Part shown: piece by piece, positions 1 through 9,020 of the stretch
How positions within the stretch are numbered: the first letter of the stretch is position 1
How the letters are laid out: the number at the start of each line of letters is the position of its first letter
NCBI RefSeq assembly: GCF_000732615.1
Contig: NZ_JPGL01000015.1
Coordinates: 92,120-156,119 of the forward strand
Length of the DNA: 64,000 nucleotides
Reading direction: 5' to 3'
Origin: Burkholderia paludis
GTDB taxonomy: Bacteria; Pseudomonadota; Gammaproteobacteria; Burkholderiales; Burkholderiaceae
Position numbers and translations under genes: made by a program
Notes under the pieces: generated by a model
Databases searched by the model: none
What the model was told of the DNA's origin: nothing
Seen by the model: the letters and a program-made list of their open reading frames with translations, nothing else

Positions 1-30
1 GTGCCGGGTTTCGAGATCTACCTGGTCTGA
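1..30 (+). CDS. 3' end of an upstream gene (partial)
   Basis: The first 30 bases read in frame as VPGFEIYLV followed by a TGA stop at 28-30. The reading frame enters from outside the window, so the product cannot be identified. Its stop overlaps the stop of the convergent hydrolase gene on the minus strand. Confidence 0.5.
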   Translation: MPGFEIYLV

Positions 31-917
31 GCGCGCGTGACGTGCAGCAGGTCGGCCAGCGCGAGCCAGAAACGGCCGGCGTCGAAGCCGAGCCCGCCGA
101 GCACGGGCTGGCCGTGATCGAGCCGCGGCAGGCAGATCTGCGGCACGCCGGCCATCACCTGGTGTTCGAGATAGAACTGCCCGTCGTGCGCGCAGCCGGG
201 ACGATGGCCGTTCAGCCGCCCATGATGCGAATCGAAGCGCGTGGACGCCTCGATCGACCAGCTCACGCCGTGCACGAGATGGAGATCGCGCGGCAATGCC
301 GCGAGCATCGCGCCGACGCGCGGATCGCGGTGGCTGCTGATGTCGCGCGTGCCGGCGTCCGCCCAGCGCATGCGCAGCAGGCGCCGCGCGACGCGGTCGG
401 GCCACGGCGCGGCCACGTGCGGCGGCACGCCGTGACGGAAGATCGTATCGACGATCGCAGAGGGGCCGCACGGCGGCTGCACGAGCGCCATGCCCGCGCA
501 ACGCGCGGCCAGCGCCGGATCGCCGACGAGCGCGGCGAGCGTGTCGATGCCGCCCTTGCTGTGCGCGAGCACGACGAATTCGTCATCGGCCGGCAACCGT
601 GCGCGCAGGTACGCGCCGATCTGCGCGCCCTGCTCGAACACGCTGTAGGCGGAACGCACGGGCGCCGTCAGCACGCGATAGCCGGCCGCGCCGAGCGTTT
701 GCCGCGCGCCGCGATTGCAGCCGGGCAGCCATTCGGAATACAGCCCGGCAACGAGCACGACCGTCGTCGTCCGCGGCAGGCGGGCCGTGCGTCGCGTCCA
801 GCCGTCGATGAACGCGTCGGTGCGGTCGAGGGCCGGTTCGGCTCGCGCGAACGGCGTGGCCGGGTAGTGGCGGCGCCACGCGTCGAACCCGTCGGGCGTC
901 CATGGCGCGTGCGTCAT
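18..917 (-). CDS. alpha/beta hydrolase (lipase/esterase-like)
   Basis: A 299-residue protein starting at MTHAPWTPDG. A hydrophobic strand with LVAGLYSEW (about residues 55-63) resembles the oxyanion-hole loop of alpha/beta hydrolases. LAHSKGG (118-123, Ser120) is the nucleophile elbow. A longer frame upstream is open, but the ATG at 917 was chosen because it makes a 4-base overlap (914-917) with the stop of the upstream gene, typical of translational coupling. Likely a cytoplasmic esterase, thioesterase or acyl hydrolase acting on the product of the adjacent lipid-oxidation genes; the substrate is unknown. Confidence 0.75.
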   Translation of the reverse strand: MTHAPWTPDGFDAWRRHYPATPFARAEPALDRTDAFIDGWTRRTARLPRTTTVVLVAGLYSEWLPGCNRGARQTLGAAGYRVLTAPVRSAYSVFEQGAQIGAYLRARLPADDEFVVLAHSKGGIDTLAALVGDPALAARCAGMALVQPPCGPSAIVDTIFRHGVPPHVAAPWPDRVARRLLRMRWADAGTRDISSHRDPRVGAMLAALPRDLHLVHGVSWSIEASTRFDSHHGRLNGHRPGCAHDGQFYLEHQVMAGVPQICLPRLDHGQPVLGGLGFDAGRFWLALADLLHVTRAQTR

Positions 918-1813
918 GCGGGCGATTCCGGTTCGGGCTCGGGCTCGGCGGCGGCGGCCAGGTACGGTTCGAGCGCGGCGCGCGCCGCGCGCAGCGCCGC
1001 GTCGCTGTCGATCCGGTCGGGATGGAAGCGCGGCGAGAACCAGAACAGCCACATCGGCATCACGCGCGTGAAGATGCCCGGCGCGACGAACAGCCAGCGC
1101 AGCAGTTGCAGCCAGCCGCGCAGGTTGCGGGTCTGGCCGTCGACCGCGACGAGGCGATGCACGAAATGGATCAGGTCGATCACGAAGTAGACCGAGATCC
1201 CGAGCATCGCGCCGCAGCGTACGACGTAACGCCGTGCCGCATTCGGCATTGCCGCCGCGAACACGTCGAATGCGACCGCCTTGTGCTCGGTTTCCTCGAT
1301 CGCATGCCAGCGCCACACGGCCGCCATCGTCGGATCGGCCCCTTCGAGGATCGCCGGGTCGCTCAGCAGGCGATGCGCGAGGATCGTCGTGTAGTGTTCG
1401 AGGCAGGCCGTCAGCGCAAGCCGCGTGACGGGCGACACCTGCCGCGCGGCATTGCGCTGACGCGCGTCGAGCAGCGCTTCGAGCGCGTCGACCGGCACGC
1501 GTTGCGACGCCAGGCGCGCGTTGTAGAGCCGGTGCACGCGGATATGCGACGCCTCCTGCCGCACGAACGCATCGACTTCGGCCGCGAGCGACGCATCGCC
1601 GCCGACGCGGTCGCGAAACGGCCGCACGCTTTCGATGAAGAAGCGCTCGCCGAGCGGGAACATCACGGAAAACGCGTCGAAGAAGCGCGTGACGTGGCAC
1701 GCGCCGCGATACCAGAAGCGCGGGATGCGGTTGTCGATCGCGAAATGCACGTCGCGCGTCGGCATGCGGGACGCGGCGTCGGCGTCGGGGGCGGTGCGGC
1801 GGAACGGGCGCAT
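914..1813 (-). CDS. PF10118-type metal-dependent hydrolase, diiron-like
   Basis: A 299-residue protein that resembles the predicted metal-dependent hydrolase family (COG3687/PF10118). Possible metal ligands are Glu57, Glu87 with His90, Glu139, His170 and the EETEH motif (Glu173, Glu174, His177). This spacing recalls ferritin-like diiron oxygenases, so the enzyme may oxidise rather than hydrolyse; that is inference. The ATG at 1813 was preferred because the sequence further upstream is low-complexity and arginine-rich. It is coupled to the downstream hydrolase by a 4-base overlap and is divergent from the desaturase gene at 1909, so both probably share the ~95-base promoter region. Confidence 0.7.
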   Translation of the reverse strand: MRPFRRTAPDADAASRMPTRDVHFAIDNRIPRFWYRGACHVTRFFDAFSVMFPLGERFFIESVRPFRDRVGGDASLAAEVDAFVRQEASHIRVHRLYNARLASQRVPVDALEALLDARQRNAARQVSPVTRLALTACLEHYTTILAHRLLSDPAILEGADPTMAAVWRWHAIEETEHKAVAFDVFAAAMPNAARRYVVRCGAMLGISVYFVIDLIHFVHRLVAVDGQTRNLRGWLQLLRWLFVAPGIFTRVMPMWLFWFSPRFHPDRIDSDAALRAARAALEPYLAAAAEPEPEPESPA

Positions 1814-1908
1814 GCTAGTTCGGCCCCGTCGGGGACGGGGCGTGGGCCGTTGCCGGCGGCTGACGCATCTGTTGTATCCTCCCGTGCAAACAACCACCAT
1901 TCCGAGCC

Positions 1909-2847
1909 ATGAACCGACCGAGCGCGCAAGCCGCTGCGGCGCAAACCCGACGTTACGATCGCGCGAACCTGCTGGTGCTCGCGCTGCAGAGCCTGATCTG
2001 GGCCGGCACGCTCACCTGGCTCTCGCATACGGGCGCGGGCGCGATCAAGTGGCTCGTGCTCGTGCCGTTCTGCCTCGTGATGCAGGGCGTGTTCTCGATG
2101 ATGCACGAAACCTTCCACGGGTTCGGGCATCGCCGGCCGATCGCGAATTATATGATGATGTGGTGGGCGTCCACGATGTTCGGCGCGGCCGCGACGCTCA
2201 TTCACGTGAATCATCTCGGCCATCACGTGCGCAACCGCACGCGCGCCGAGCGCGCGGATTTCGCGACGGGCGACGAATCGCTGCTGCGCAAGTGCATCGA
2301 ATACTACGCGGCGATCCTCGGCGGCATCTGGCTCGGCAGTTTCGCCGGCAGCTTCGTGCTCGCGCTGGTGCCCGGCCGCACGATGCAGCGGCTCGCCGCG
2401 CGCGGCGACGACAACACCTACGCGGCCGCGTTCAAGGAATTCAGCGCGGCCGACTTCCGCCGCATCCGCTACGAAACGCTCGCCGGCGTCGCCGCCTGGC
2501 TGCTGGCCGCCTGGCTGTTCGACTGGTCGGCGTCGGCGGTGCTGGCCGCGTATGTCGCGTTTGCGTTCTCGTGGTCGTCGCTGCAGTGGGTGTACCACAT
2601 GCGCACGCCGCTCGACGTCGTCGAAGGCACGTACAACATGCGCGCGCCGACCCCCGTGCGCTGGCTGCTGCTGAACTTCAACTACAACCTCACGCATCAT
2701 CGCCGCCCCGCGCTGCGCTGGCAGGACATGCACGCGGCATCGGACCTGCGCGAGACGCGGCCGCTGTGGTACGGCTGGCTGACGATCTTCGCGCCGCCGC
2801 GCCGGCTGCCCGACGATCTCGCGCAACTCGACAAGACCTACTTCTGA
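1909..2847 (+). CDS. membrane fatty acid desaturase
   Basis: A 312-residue integral membrane protein with the three histidine clusters of membrane diiron desaturases: HETFH (66-70, followed by His74), HVNHLGHH (99-106) and THHRRP (His263-His264). Hydrophobic segments lie at about 20-60, 83-98, 136-160 and 194-222. It should introduce a double bond, or a related oxidation, into a fatty acyl chain. It is first in a plus-strand operon: its TGA stop shares one base with the ATG of the GH3-like gene. A second desaturase of a different subtype lies at 9021-9950. Confidence 0.88.
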   Translation: MNRPSAQAAAAQTRRYDRANLLVLALQSLIWAGTLTWLSHTGAGAIKWLVLVPFCLVMQGVFSMMHETFHGFGHRRPIANYMMMWWASTMFGAAATLIHVNHLGHHVRNRTRAERADFATGDESLLRKCIEYYAAILGGIWLGSFAGSFVLALVPGRTMQRLAARGDDNTYAAAFKEFSAADFRRIRYETLAGVAAWLLAAWLFDWSASAVLAAYVAFAFSWSSLQWVYHMRTPLDVVEGTYNMRAPTPVRWLLLNFNYNLTHHRRPALRWQDMHAASDLRETRPLWYGWLTIFAPPRRLPDDLAQLDKTYF

Positions 2848-4442
2848 TGGATGCTTCCCGCAGCCCGGCCGACGCATGGCGCGCGTTCGCGCGCGCCGCG
2901 CAGCCGGACGTCGAGCGCTGGCTTGCCGGCCTCGCGGCGCCGGGCGACGCGCAGGCGCGACGGCTGACGGCGCTGCTCGCCGCGAACCGCGACACGGCGT
3001 TCGGGCGCCGGTTCGGCTTCGACCGGATCGACGGCCCCGCGCAGTTCCGCGAGCGTGTGCCCGTGCAGCCGGCCGCCGATTTCCTGCCGTGGCTCGATCG
3101 CGTGTCGCACGAGCAGGCGCCGGTGCTGACCGCCGAGCGCCCGGTGTTCCTCGAACGGACGAGCGGCAGCACCGCGCGCAGCAAGCTGATTCCCTATACG
3201 CCCGCGTTCCTGCGCGAGCTGCAGGCCGCGATGATCGTGTGGCTGGCCGACATGTACCGCGCGTGCCCGGCGCTCGGCGAAGGGCGTGCGTACTGGTCGA
3301 TGTCGCCGCCGCTGCATGCGCCCGGCGTGGCGCCCAACGGGATTCCGGTCGGCTCGGCCAGCGATCTCGACTACCTCGGCGACAGCAGCGCGGCCGCGCT
3401 CGCGTCGACGCTGCTCGTGCCGCCGCTCACCGGCGACGTGTCGACGTGGCGGCGCGAGACGCTGCGCGCGCTCGTTGCCGACGAGGCGCTCGCGTTCATC
3501 AGCGTATGGAGCCCGACGTTCCTGACGAGCGTGCTGCGCCCGCTGTTCGAGCGCGACGATGCCGACAGCGCGCGCGATCTCGCGTGGGTCGATGCGGCGC
3601 TGCCGTCGGAGCGGCGCGCGGCGCTGCGTCGTGCGGCGGACGCGGGCGATTGCCGCGCGCTGTGGCCGCGCCTGGCCGCCGTGAGCTGCTGGCTGGACGG
3701 CCCGAGCCGGCATTACGCCGACGCGTTGCGCGTGCGATTTCCGCACGTGCAATGGCTGCCGAAGGGACTGTTTGCGACCGAAGGCGTCGCGAGCATTCCG
3801 TTCGGCGCGGGTGAAGGCTGCCCGCTCGCGATCGGCAGCCACTACCTCGAATTCGTGCGCGACGACGGCAGCGTGTGCGATGCCGAAGGGCTGCGGCCCG
3901 GCGACGACGCGCAGGTGCTGCTGACCACCGGCGGCGGGCTGTATCGCTATGCGCTCGGCGATCGCGTGCGCGTGGTCGGCATGAGTGCGCGCACACCGCG
4001 CATCGCGTTCGCCGGGCGCGCGGCGGCAAGCGTCGATCTCGTCGGCGAGAAGCTCGACGAGCAGATCGCGGCCGATGCGCTGCATCGCGGGCGCGGGCCG
4101 TGCGACGAAGTCGGCGCGTGCCTCGTGCCGAGCGCGGCGCGAGACGGAATGCCCCATTACGTGCTGTGCGTTGCCGGCGACCTCGGCGACGCGGCGGCCG
4201 ACGCGATGCGTGCGGCCGTCGAAGCCGAACTCGAGCGAGCGTTCCACTACGCACACGCACGCCGCCTCGGCCAGCTCGGCCCGCTGCGCGTGCGGCGCGT
4301 CGGCGGCTCGCCGGCGCGGCTCGGCGACCTGCTGCAGCAGGCGGCCGAGCGGGCCGGCATCCGCGCGGGCGACGTGAAGCCGTGCGCGCTCGTGACGCGG
4401 CCGGCGATGGCCGACGCGCTGCTCGCGATGACGAATGAATGA
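2847..4442 (+). CDS. GH3 family acyl-adenylate amide synthetase
   Basis: A 531-residue protein of the GH3 (auxin-responsive promoter) family. GH3 enzymes adenylate a carboxylic acid with ATP and conjugate it to an amine or amino acid. The adenylate-forming signature is FLERTSGSTARSK, about residues 103-115, followed by the GH3-type SMSPPLHAP and the LLTTGGGLYRYALGDRV region near residues 350-370. Length fits bacterial GH3 proteins. Start overlaps the desaturase stop by one base, and its stop overlaps the Rieske start by 8 bases, so the three are one operon. Role inferred: activation and amidation of an oxidised fatty acid or other carboxylate; the acceptor is unknown. Confidence 0.85.
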   Translation: MDASRSPADAWRAFARAAQPDVERWLAGLAAPGDAQARRLTALLAANRDTAFGRRFGFDRIDGPAQFRERVPVQPAADFLPWLDRVSHEQAPVLTAERPVFLERTSGSTARSKLIPYTPAFLRELQAAMIVWLADMYRACPALGEGRAYWSMSPPLHAPGVAPNGIPVGSASDLDYLGDSSAAALASTLLVPPLTGDVSTWRRETLRALVADEALAFISVWSPTFLTSVLRPLFERDDADSARDLAWVDAALPSERRAALRRAADAGDCRALWPRLAAVSCWLDGPSRHYADALRVRFPHVQWLPKGLFATEGVASIPFGAGEGCPLAIGSHYLEFVRDDGSVCDAEGLRPGDDAQVLLTTGGGLYRYALGDRVRVVGMSARTPRIAFAGRAAASVDLVGEKLDEQIAADALHRGRGPCDEVGACLVPSAARDGMPHYVLCVAGDLGDAAADAMRAAVEAELERAFHYAHARRLGQLGPLRVRRVGGSPARLGDLLQQAAERAGIRAGDVKPCALVTRPAMADALLAMTNE

Positions 4443-5583
4443 CGCGATGAACGACATGATCGAACCACAGGGATGCGGGCGCGAGTGCCCGGCGCGCGAC
4501 GCGGCGGATGCGCACGAACCCGCGCCGCCGGCCGACGGCCTGCGCGAGCAATGGTTCGTCGCGTGCACCGAACGCGAACTCCCGCGCGACAACCCGCTCG
4601 GCGTGCGGATTCTCGATACCGGCATCGTGCTGTTCCGGCAGCGCGACGGGCGGATCGCCGCGCTGATCGACCAGTGCGTGCATCGCGGCACGCGCCTGTC
4701 GGCCGGCAAGGTCGACCGCGACACGCTCGTGTGCCCCTATCACGGCTGGCGCTACGACGGCGCGGGGCAGGTCGTCCACGTGCCGAGCATCGACGGCACG
4801 CGGCCGACGGACACGCCAGGCCGCTACCCGTTCCGGCAGCGCGCGCTGCCCGTGCAGGTGGCCGACGGGCTGGTGTGGGTGTATCCCGGCGCCGGCGACC
4901 CGTCGGCGCGCGCGATCTTCCGGATGCCGTTCCGCGACGTCGCGCCATGGCAGTCGTACTACATGGTCAACACGTTCGACGGCGACATCGCGATGCTCGC
5001 GCAGAACTTCATGGACGTGCCGCATACGGTGTTCGTGCACGACGGGATTTTCCGCAGCAGCCGCGGCCAGGCGATGGAAGCGACGGTCGCGGCGACGCCG
5101 GACAGCGTCGCCGTCACGTATCACGACGGCGACGACAAGATCGGCTTCTGCCTCGACTGGCTCACGAACCCCGATCGCGTGCCGCTCTCGCACGTCGACC
5201 GCTTCATCGCGCCGAACGTGACGCGCTGCGACTATCTGTGGGGCGAGCGCTCGGGTTTCCTGATCGTCAGCCAGATCACGCCGATCGATGCGCGCCGCTC
5301 GCGCGTCTATACGTACATCGCCTATCGCTTCAGGTTGCCGCGCGGGGTGCTGCGCGCGCTGCGGCCGCTGCTGAACCTGTACACGCACCTCGTGATCCAG
5401 CAGGACGTGCGGATCATGCGCGCGCACCGGCAGGGCCTCGACAACGCGCCGGGCTTTCGTGCGCACAACGTGCGCGCCGACATCGTGCACGTCGCGATCG
5501 ACCGGCTGCTCGACGCGGTCAGGCGCGACGAGCCGCTGCCGGCCGAACAGTGCGGCGAGAAGGTGATGCGGTTCGAACTGTAG
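4435..5583 (+). CDS. Rieske [2Fe-2S] non-heme iron oxygenase
   Basis: A 382-residue oxygenase. The Rieske motif is clear: Cys81, His83, Cys100 and His103 (CVH...CPYHGW). The mononuclear iron site is in FMDVPHTVFVH, with Asp194, His197 and His202. The C-terminal half is the PaO/VanA-like catalytic domain. Such enzymes need a separate reductase, which is not found here. The ATG at 4435 overlaps the GH3 gene; a second in-frame ATG at 4447 is also possible. As the last gene of the operon it probably hydroxylates or demethylates the product made by the desaturase and GH3 enzyme. Confidence 0.88.
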   Translation: MNDAMNDMIEPQGCGRECPARDAADAHEPAPPADGLREQWFVACTERELPRDNPLGVRILDTGIVLFRQRDGRIAALIDQCVHRGTRLSAGKVDRDTLVCPYHGWRYDGAGQVVHVPSIDGTRPTDTPGRYPFRQRALPVQVADGLVWVYPGAGDPSARAIFRMPFRDVAPWQSYYMVNTFDGDIAMLAQNFMDVPHTVFVHDGIFRSSRGQAMEATVAATPDSVAVTYHDGDDKIGFCLDWLTNPDRVPLSHVDRFIAPNVTRCDYLWGERSGFLIVSQITPIDARRSRVYTYIAYRFRLPRGVLRALRPLLNLYTHLVIQQDVRIMRAHRQGLDNAPGFRAHNVRADIVHVAIDRLLDAVRRDEPLPAEQCGEKVMRFEL

Positions 5584-5586
5584 GCG

Positions 5587-5608
5587 CGCCGCGCGGGGCC
5601 GCGCGGCG
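5587..5608 (+). terminator. GC-rich hairpin after the Rieske gene
   Basis: Eight-base perfect stem (5587-5594 with 5601-5608) and a 6-base loop, directly after the Rieske stop. There is no T-run, so it may act as a weak terminator or mRNA stabiliser. Confidence 0.4.
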
Positions 5609-5641
5609 AGGGCGGCCGGCGAGGGCGTGAACGGGCCCTAG

Positions 5642-6991
5642 CAGGCTGTTGAAATTAGGAACGGTGTAAACGGGTGCTGCGGGCGGTGCGTTAGAGATAT
5701 CGTGTTCATGATCTTGGGCAGACGAGAGCGATGCGCGGAATGGACGAGATGCAAGAGCCGCTGTTCACGACGGTGAAGCTGGAAGACGTCGTGCCGGCCG
5801 ATCATCCGTTGCGACCGCTTCGGTTGCTGGTCAATCAAGCGCTGAAGCGACTTAACGGATTGTTCGGCACGATTTACGCAGACAGCGGCCGTGCGTCGAT
5901 TCCCCCCGAGAAGCTGCTGCGTGCGTTGCTGCTGCAGGTGCTGTACTCGGTGCGCAGCGAGCGCATGCTGATGGAGCAGATGCGCTACAACCTGCTGTTC
6001 CGCTGGTTCGTCGGACTGGCGATCGAAGACGCCGTTTGGGACCACTCGGTGTTCTCCAAGAACCGGGATCGTCTGCTCGAGCACGAAGTGGTCGAAGCGT
6101 TCTTTACCGAAGTCATGAGCTTGGCCGACAAGCAAGGGCTGCTCTCCAGAGAACACTTCTCGGTCGATGGCACGCTGATCCAGGCATGGGCCAGCCACAA
6201 GAGCTTCCGATCCAAGGACGGTTCGGACGATCCGCCGACCGGCGGTGGCCGCAATGTCGACACCGACTGGAAGGGCAAGCGGCGCAGCAACGACACGCAT
6301 GAATCGAGTACCGATCCGGATGCGCGCCTGTTCCGAAAGGGGCGGCAAAGCGGAGCCATCCTTTGTTATCAGGGGCACATCCTGATGGAGAACCGCTCGG
6401 GCTTGGTGGTTGGCGCCGTGGTCAGCCACGCTGACGGTTTCGCCGAACGCGCAAGTGCGTTGCGCCTGCTCGACTGCGTGCCGGGCCGTCATGCCAAGAC
6501 GCTCGATGCCGACAAGGGTTACGACATGCGCGACTTTGTCCGGGATTGCCGAGCGCGCAAAGTGACGCCACACGTCGCGCGCAACGACACGCATCAAGGC
6601 GGCAGTGCGATCGACGGCCGTACCTCGCGGCACGCCGGTTATGGCATCAGCCAAGTGATTCGCAAACGCATCGAAGAGCACTTCGGCTGGGGCAAGACCG
6701 TCGGCAGGATTCGGCAGACCGCGTATCGCGGCATCAAACGAGTCGACCAGCACTTCAAGCTGACGATGCTGGCGAGCAACCTGACTCGAATGGCCCGAAT
6801 ACTGACAGCGGTGCCGCAAGGAGCGACGCGATGAGCTGCCCGAGCGCAGCAGTTGCGTGGCAACACGCCGGCCGGCCCGCTCGCCAGCGGGGCATCCGGC
6901 TCGATCCGTCTGCAACTCAGCGGCCAATCGCATACGAAACCCATTTAAACAGCGCCCCGATTGTCAAAGCGAGGCATTTTTCAACAGCCTG
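5642..6991 (+). mobile_element. IS5-family insertion sequence, intact
   Basis: About 1350 bp with inverted ends: the left end reads CAGGCTGTTGA and the right end TCAACAGCCTG. CTAG stands directly outside each end (5638-5641 and 6992-6995), consistent with a 4-bp target duplication, although because CTAG is palindromic it could also be counted as part of the inverted repeats. It carries one transposase gene. Both the ends and the transposase look undamaged, so the insertion is probably recent. It lies 55 bases downstream of the Rieske gene. Confidence 0.85.
5731..6834 (+). CDS. IS5-family transposase
   Basis: A 367-residue DDE transposase. The N-terminal part (residues 1-100, LLRALLLQVLYSVRSER, then FRWFVGL) is the DUF772-type domain. 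The catalytic region has FSVDGTLI near residue 145 (first Asp), LDADKGYD near 255 (second Asp), and the C-terminal RKRIEEHFGWGKT with the catalytic Glu. Full length, with no frameshift. It starts about 90 bases inside the left IS end. Confidence 0.92.
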   Translation: MRGMDEMQEPLFTTVKLEDVVPADHPLRPLRLLVNQALKRLNGLFGTIYADSGRASIPPEKLLRALLLQVLYSVRSERMLMEQMRYNLLFRWFVGLAIEDAVWDHSVFSKNRDRLLEHEVVEAFFTEVMSLADKQGLLSREHFSVDGTLIQAWASHKSFRSKDGSDDPPTGGGRNVDTDWKGKRRSNDTHESSTDPDARLFRKGRQSGAILCYQGHILMENRSGLVVGAVVSHADGFAERASALRLLDCVPGRHAKTLDADKGYDMRDFVRDCRARKVTPHVARNDTHQGGSAIDGRTSRHAGYGISQVIRKRIEEHFGWGKTVGRIRQTAYRGIKRVDQHFKLTMLASNLTRMARILTAVPQGATR

Positions 6992-7021
6992 CTAGAGCGC
7001 GTGACCGTCGAGAAAGGTAAA

Positions 7022-8050
7022 TTATGGCCAGAGGCTACCCTTCTCGCCTAACCCACGTGCAGCCAGGCGGACCTCGGTGTCGTCGTTCCATTTCATGCTG
7101 CCCGAAAACAGGCTGACAGAACGAGTAGCCGAAGACCAATCCCGGTCACGCAATGCATTCAGGTCAAGCGCCACGCCCGAAGCGCGAAACTCCCGCAACC
7201 GGTCCTGCACGTCTAGTCCGGGTAATTCGGCCAGGTTCCGGCAATTGAACAGCGACAGCCGTTCCAACTTCGCGCCGCACAGGTCCAGCCTCGAAAGCTG
7301 CAACTGGTCCTCGATGCGCAGGGTAGAAAGCGAGGGCAAGCGTGATAGGTCGCCCAACGTGGAAAGCCCGCGCACGCGCAGGATTTGCAGCATCTCGATG
7401 GTTGTACTAGACAGGTCGTCGATGTCATCGCGACCGCCCAGGATCAGCGTCATTTCCCTCAAGTCCGAGATGGCCGAGATGAAGCCGAGCGGATGCTTTT
7501 TTGCGTAGGAGCTGAGCGTCAGCTTGCGCAGGCGGGATAGGCCTGCGATCACGTCGATATCCTTTGAATGGCCTTGGATGAATAGTTCGGTCAGCGATCC
7601 GCACCGCGCTAGAGGCGACAGATCGATATTCCGCTTATGGTTTTCAGCCAGCACAAGCCGTTCAAGTCGGCCAATGTCGATCGTGTCGAGGAAGTCGGGC
7701 CGATTCAGCTTGAAAACCCCGAAGCTCAGGCGTTTCAGCTTTGGAAGCAGGCCGACTTCTTCTTCATGGACGATCTCGGAAAGGCAATCGACTGCAAGGT
7801 CGCGTGTTTCGGGCAAATGGCGCAGCAAGGCCGCATCGAACGGCGTCCAGTAGTGCCCGTAGAACCGGACCTGAAGGCGGTCCCCGGCTAGCCGGCAAGC
7901 TTCGTTCAGCGATTGCAGTATCACCGGGTTGTAGGCTTCAGGCGTGCTGAACTGGACAACCAACTGCCCGTGTTCCCCGCAGGCCTCCACGATCTCAATC
8001 GGCGAAAGCGTTTTCGGGTCGGTAACCCGGCCACTGTCTACCTGCAGCAT
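7022..8050 (-). CDS. leucine-rich-repeat-like protein
   Basis: A 342-residue protein without signal peptide. Repeated LxxLxLxxx segments run through residues ~100-300 (for example LERLVLAENH, LTELFIQGH, LRKLTLSSY, LERLSLFNC), characteristic of an irregular LRR solenoid. A GGGAG ribosome-binding site precedes the ATG. It is the only intact cargo gene between two IS5-type elements, and its codon composition is less GC-biased than that of the flanking lipid cluster, suggesting arrival by transfer. LRR proteins of this kind usually bind other proteins; the partner is unknown. Its TAA stop is about 30 bases from the right end of the intact IS. Confidence 0.7.
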   Translation of the reverse strand: MLQVDSGRVTDPKTLSPIEIVEACGEHGQLVVQFSTPEAYNPVILQSLNEACRLAGDRLQVRFYGHYWTPFDAALLRHLPETRDLAVDCLSEIVHEEEVGLLPKLKRLSFGVFKLNRPDFLDTIDIGRLERLVLAENHKRNIDLSPLARCGSLTELFIQGHSKDIDVIAGLSRLRKLTLSSYAKKHPLGFISAISDLREMTLILGGRDDIDDLSSTTIEMLQILRVRGLSTLGDLSRLPSLSTLRIEDQLQLSRLDLCGAKLERLSLFNCRNLAELPGLDVQDRLREFRASGVALDLNALRDRDWSSATRSVSLFSGSMKWNDDTEVRLAARGLGEKGSLWP

Positions 8051-8173
8051 GCACTCCCCCGTTATTCGTTAATGGCCTCGTCATTAGACGGCTACGGGCC
8101 ACATCGTAGCGCCTCCTGAAGCCTACTTAATATTCCGAACTCTGGTGGCACTTACTCAGCGTCGCGCGTTATC

Positions 8174-9020
8174 CGACAGTGATTTAAACAAGCCATATGA
8201 ACGAAGCGGCTGCAGCAACGAAGGACGCGTAGCGCTGGGACAATTTATCGTATCGGGTAGCTATGCGACGGAACTGTTTGATTCGAGCAAAGAACCGTTC
8301 GACCAGATTGCGGGAGCGATAGAGATGTCTGTCCAATGGACGCTGTTCACGCCTGTTCGTGCGGCTTGGAATGACGGCCTGCGCGCCAATTGCGTGCAGA
8401 TGCGTAATGAGGGCGTTCGTGTCATAGGCCTTGTCGGCGGCAACGCTGCCGGGCTTGAATTCGCCCAGCAGCGGTAGTGCCTCAGGGCGTCGCCTGCCTG
8501 ACCACCGGTGAGGCTGAATTTCGCCAGCATGCCCAACCCGTCAACCAACGCGTGAATTTTTGTGCTCAGGCCACCACGAGAGCGGCCTAGCGCCTGGTCA
8601 CCTTTTTGGGGTGCGCCAGCGGCGTGCTGGTGTGCACGGACAATGGTGCTGTCGATGAAGACCTCCTCGAAATCCGCGTCGCCGGCCAGTGCGGCAAACA
8701 CCCCGTGCCATATGCCAGCCTGGGACCAGCGCGCGAATCGCTTGTATATGCTGTTCCAGCGCCCGAATTCTTCTGGGAGGTCGCGCCACGGGCTGCCTGT
8801 GCGGGCAATCCACAAAACAGCCTCGACAAATTCCCGGTTGTCGGTTGCCGGTCGGCCTCGGCCTCCGGCCTTGCCAGGCAGCAACTGCGCAATGCGTTCG
8901 TATTGGTCACCTCGCCACAGCCTCCGCACCATTCCCGCCTCGCAAAAGACAGGATGTAAACAGATTGCCGTTGAAGGTAACAGCGCCGGACGTCGTCTCG
9001 TTGCTTTTTGTCAACAGCCC
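8174..9020 (-). mobile_element. IS5-type (IS427-like group) element, degraded
   Basis: The right end is clear: on the minus strand it begins GGGGCTGTTGACAAAAAGC, and CTAG stands immediately outside it (9021-9024). The transposase lies inside in minus orientation. At the left, the bases GACAGTGATTT (8175-8185) look like the inner part of a terminal repeat, but the outer GGGGCTGTT is missing, so this end seems deleted or mutated. The left boundary given is approximate. Confidence 0.65.
8184..8932 (-). pseudogene. frameshifted IS5-family transposase
   Basis: The N-terminal ~145 residues (MVRRLWRGDQYERIAQ..., VFIDSTIVRAHQHA, LTGGQAGDA) are a normal IS427-type DDE transposase. After GDA the frame changes: the continuation (EALPLLGEFKPGSVAADKAY, then SRNLVERFFARIKQFRRIA and a TAA at 8184-8186) is found in the neighbouring frame. 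One base seems missing near 8489, probably a C lost from a C-run. The element is therefore unlikely to move on its own unless slippage restores the frame. Confidence 0.8.

Noticed and set aside
1635..2846. Upstream extension of the GH3 frame
   Set aside because: It overlaps the well-supported desaturase gene and is arginine-rich. The start at 2847 overlaps the desaturase stop and gives the family length.
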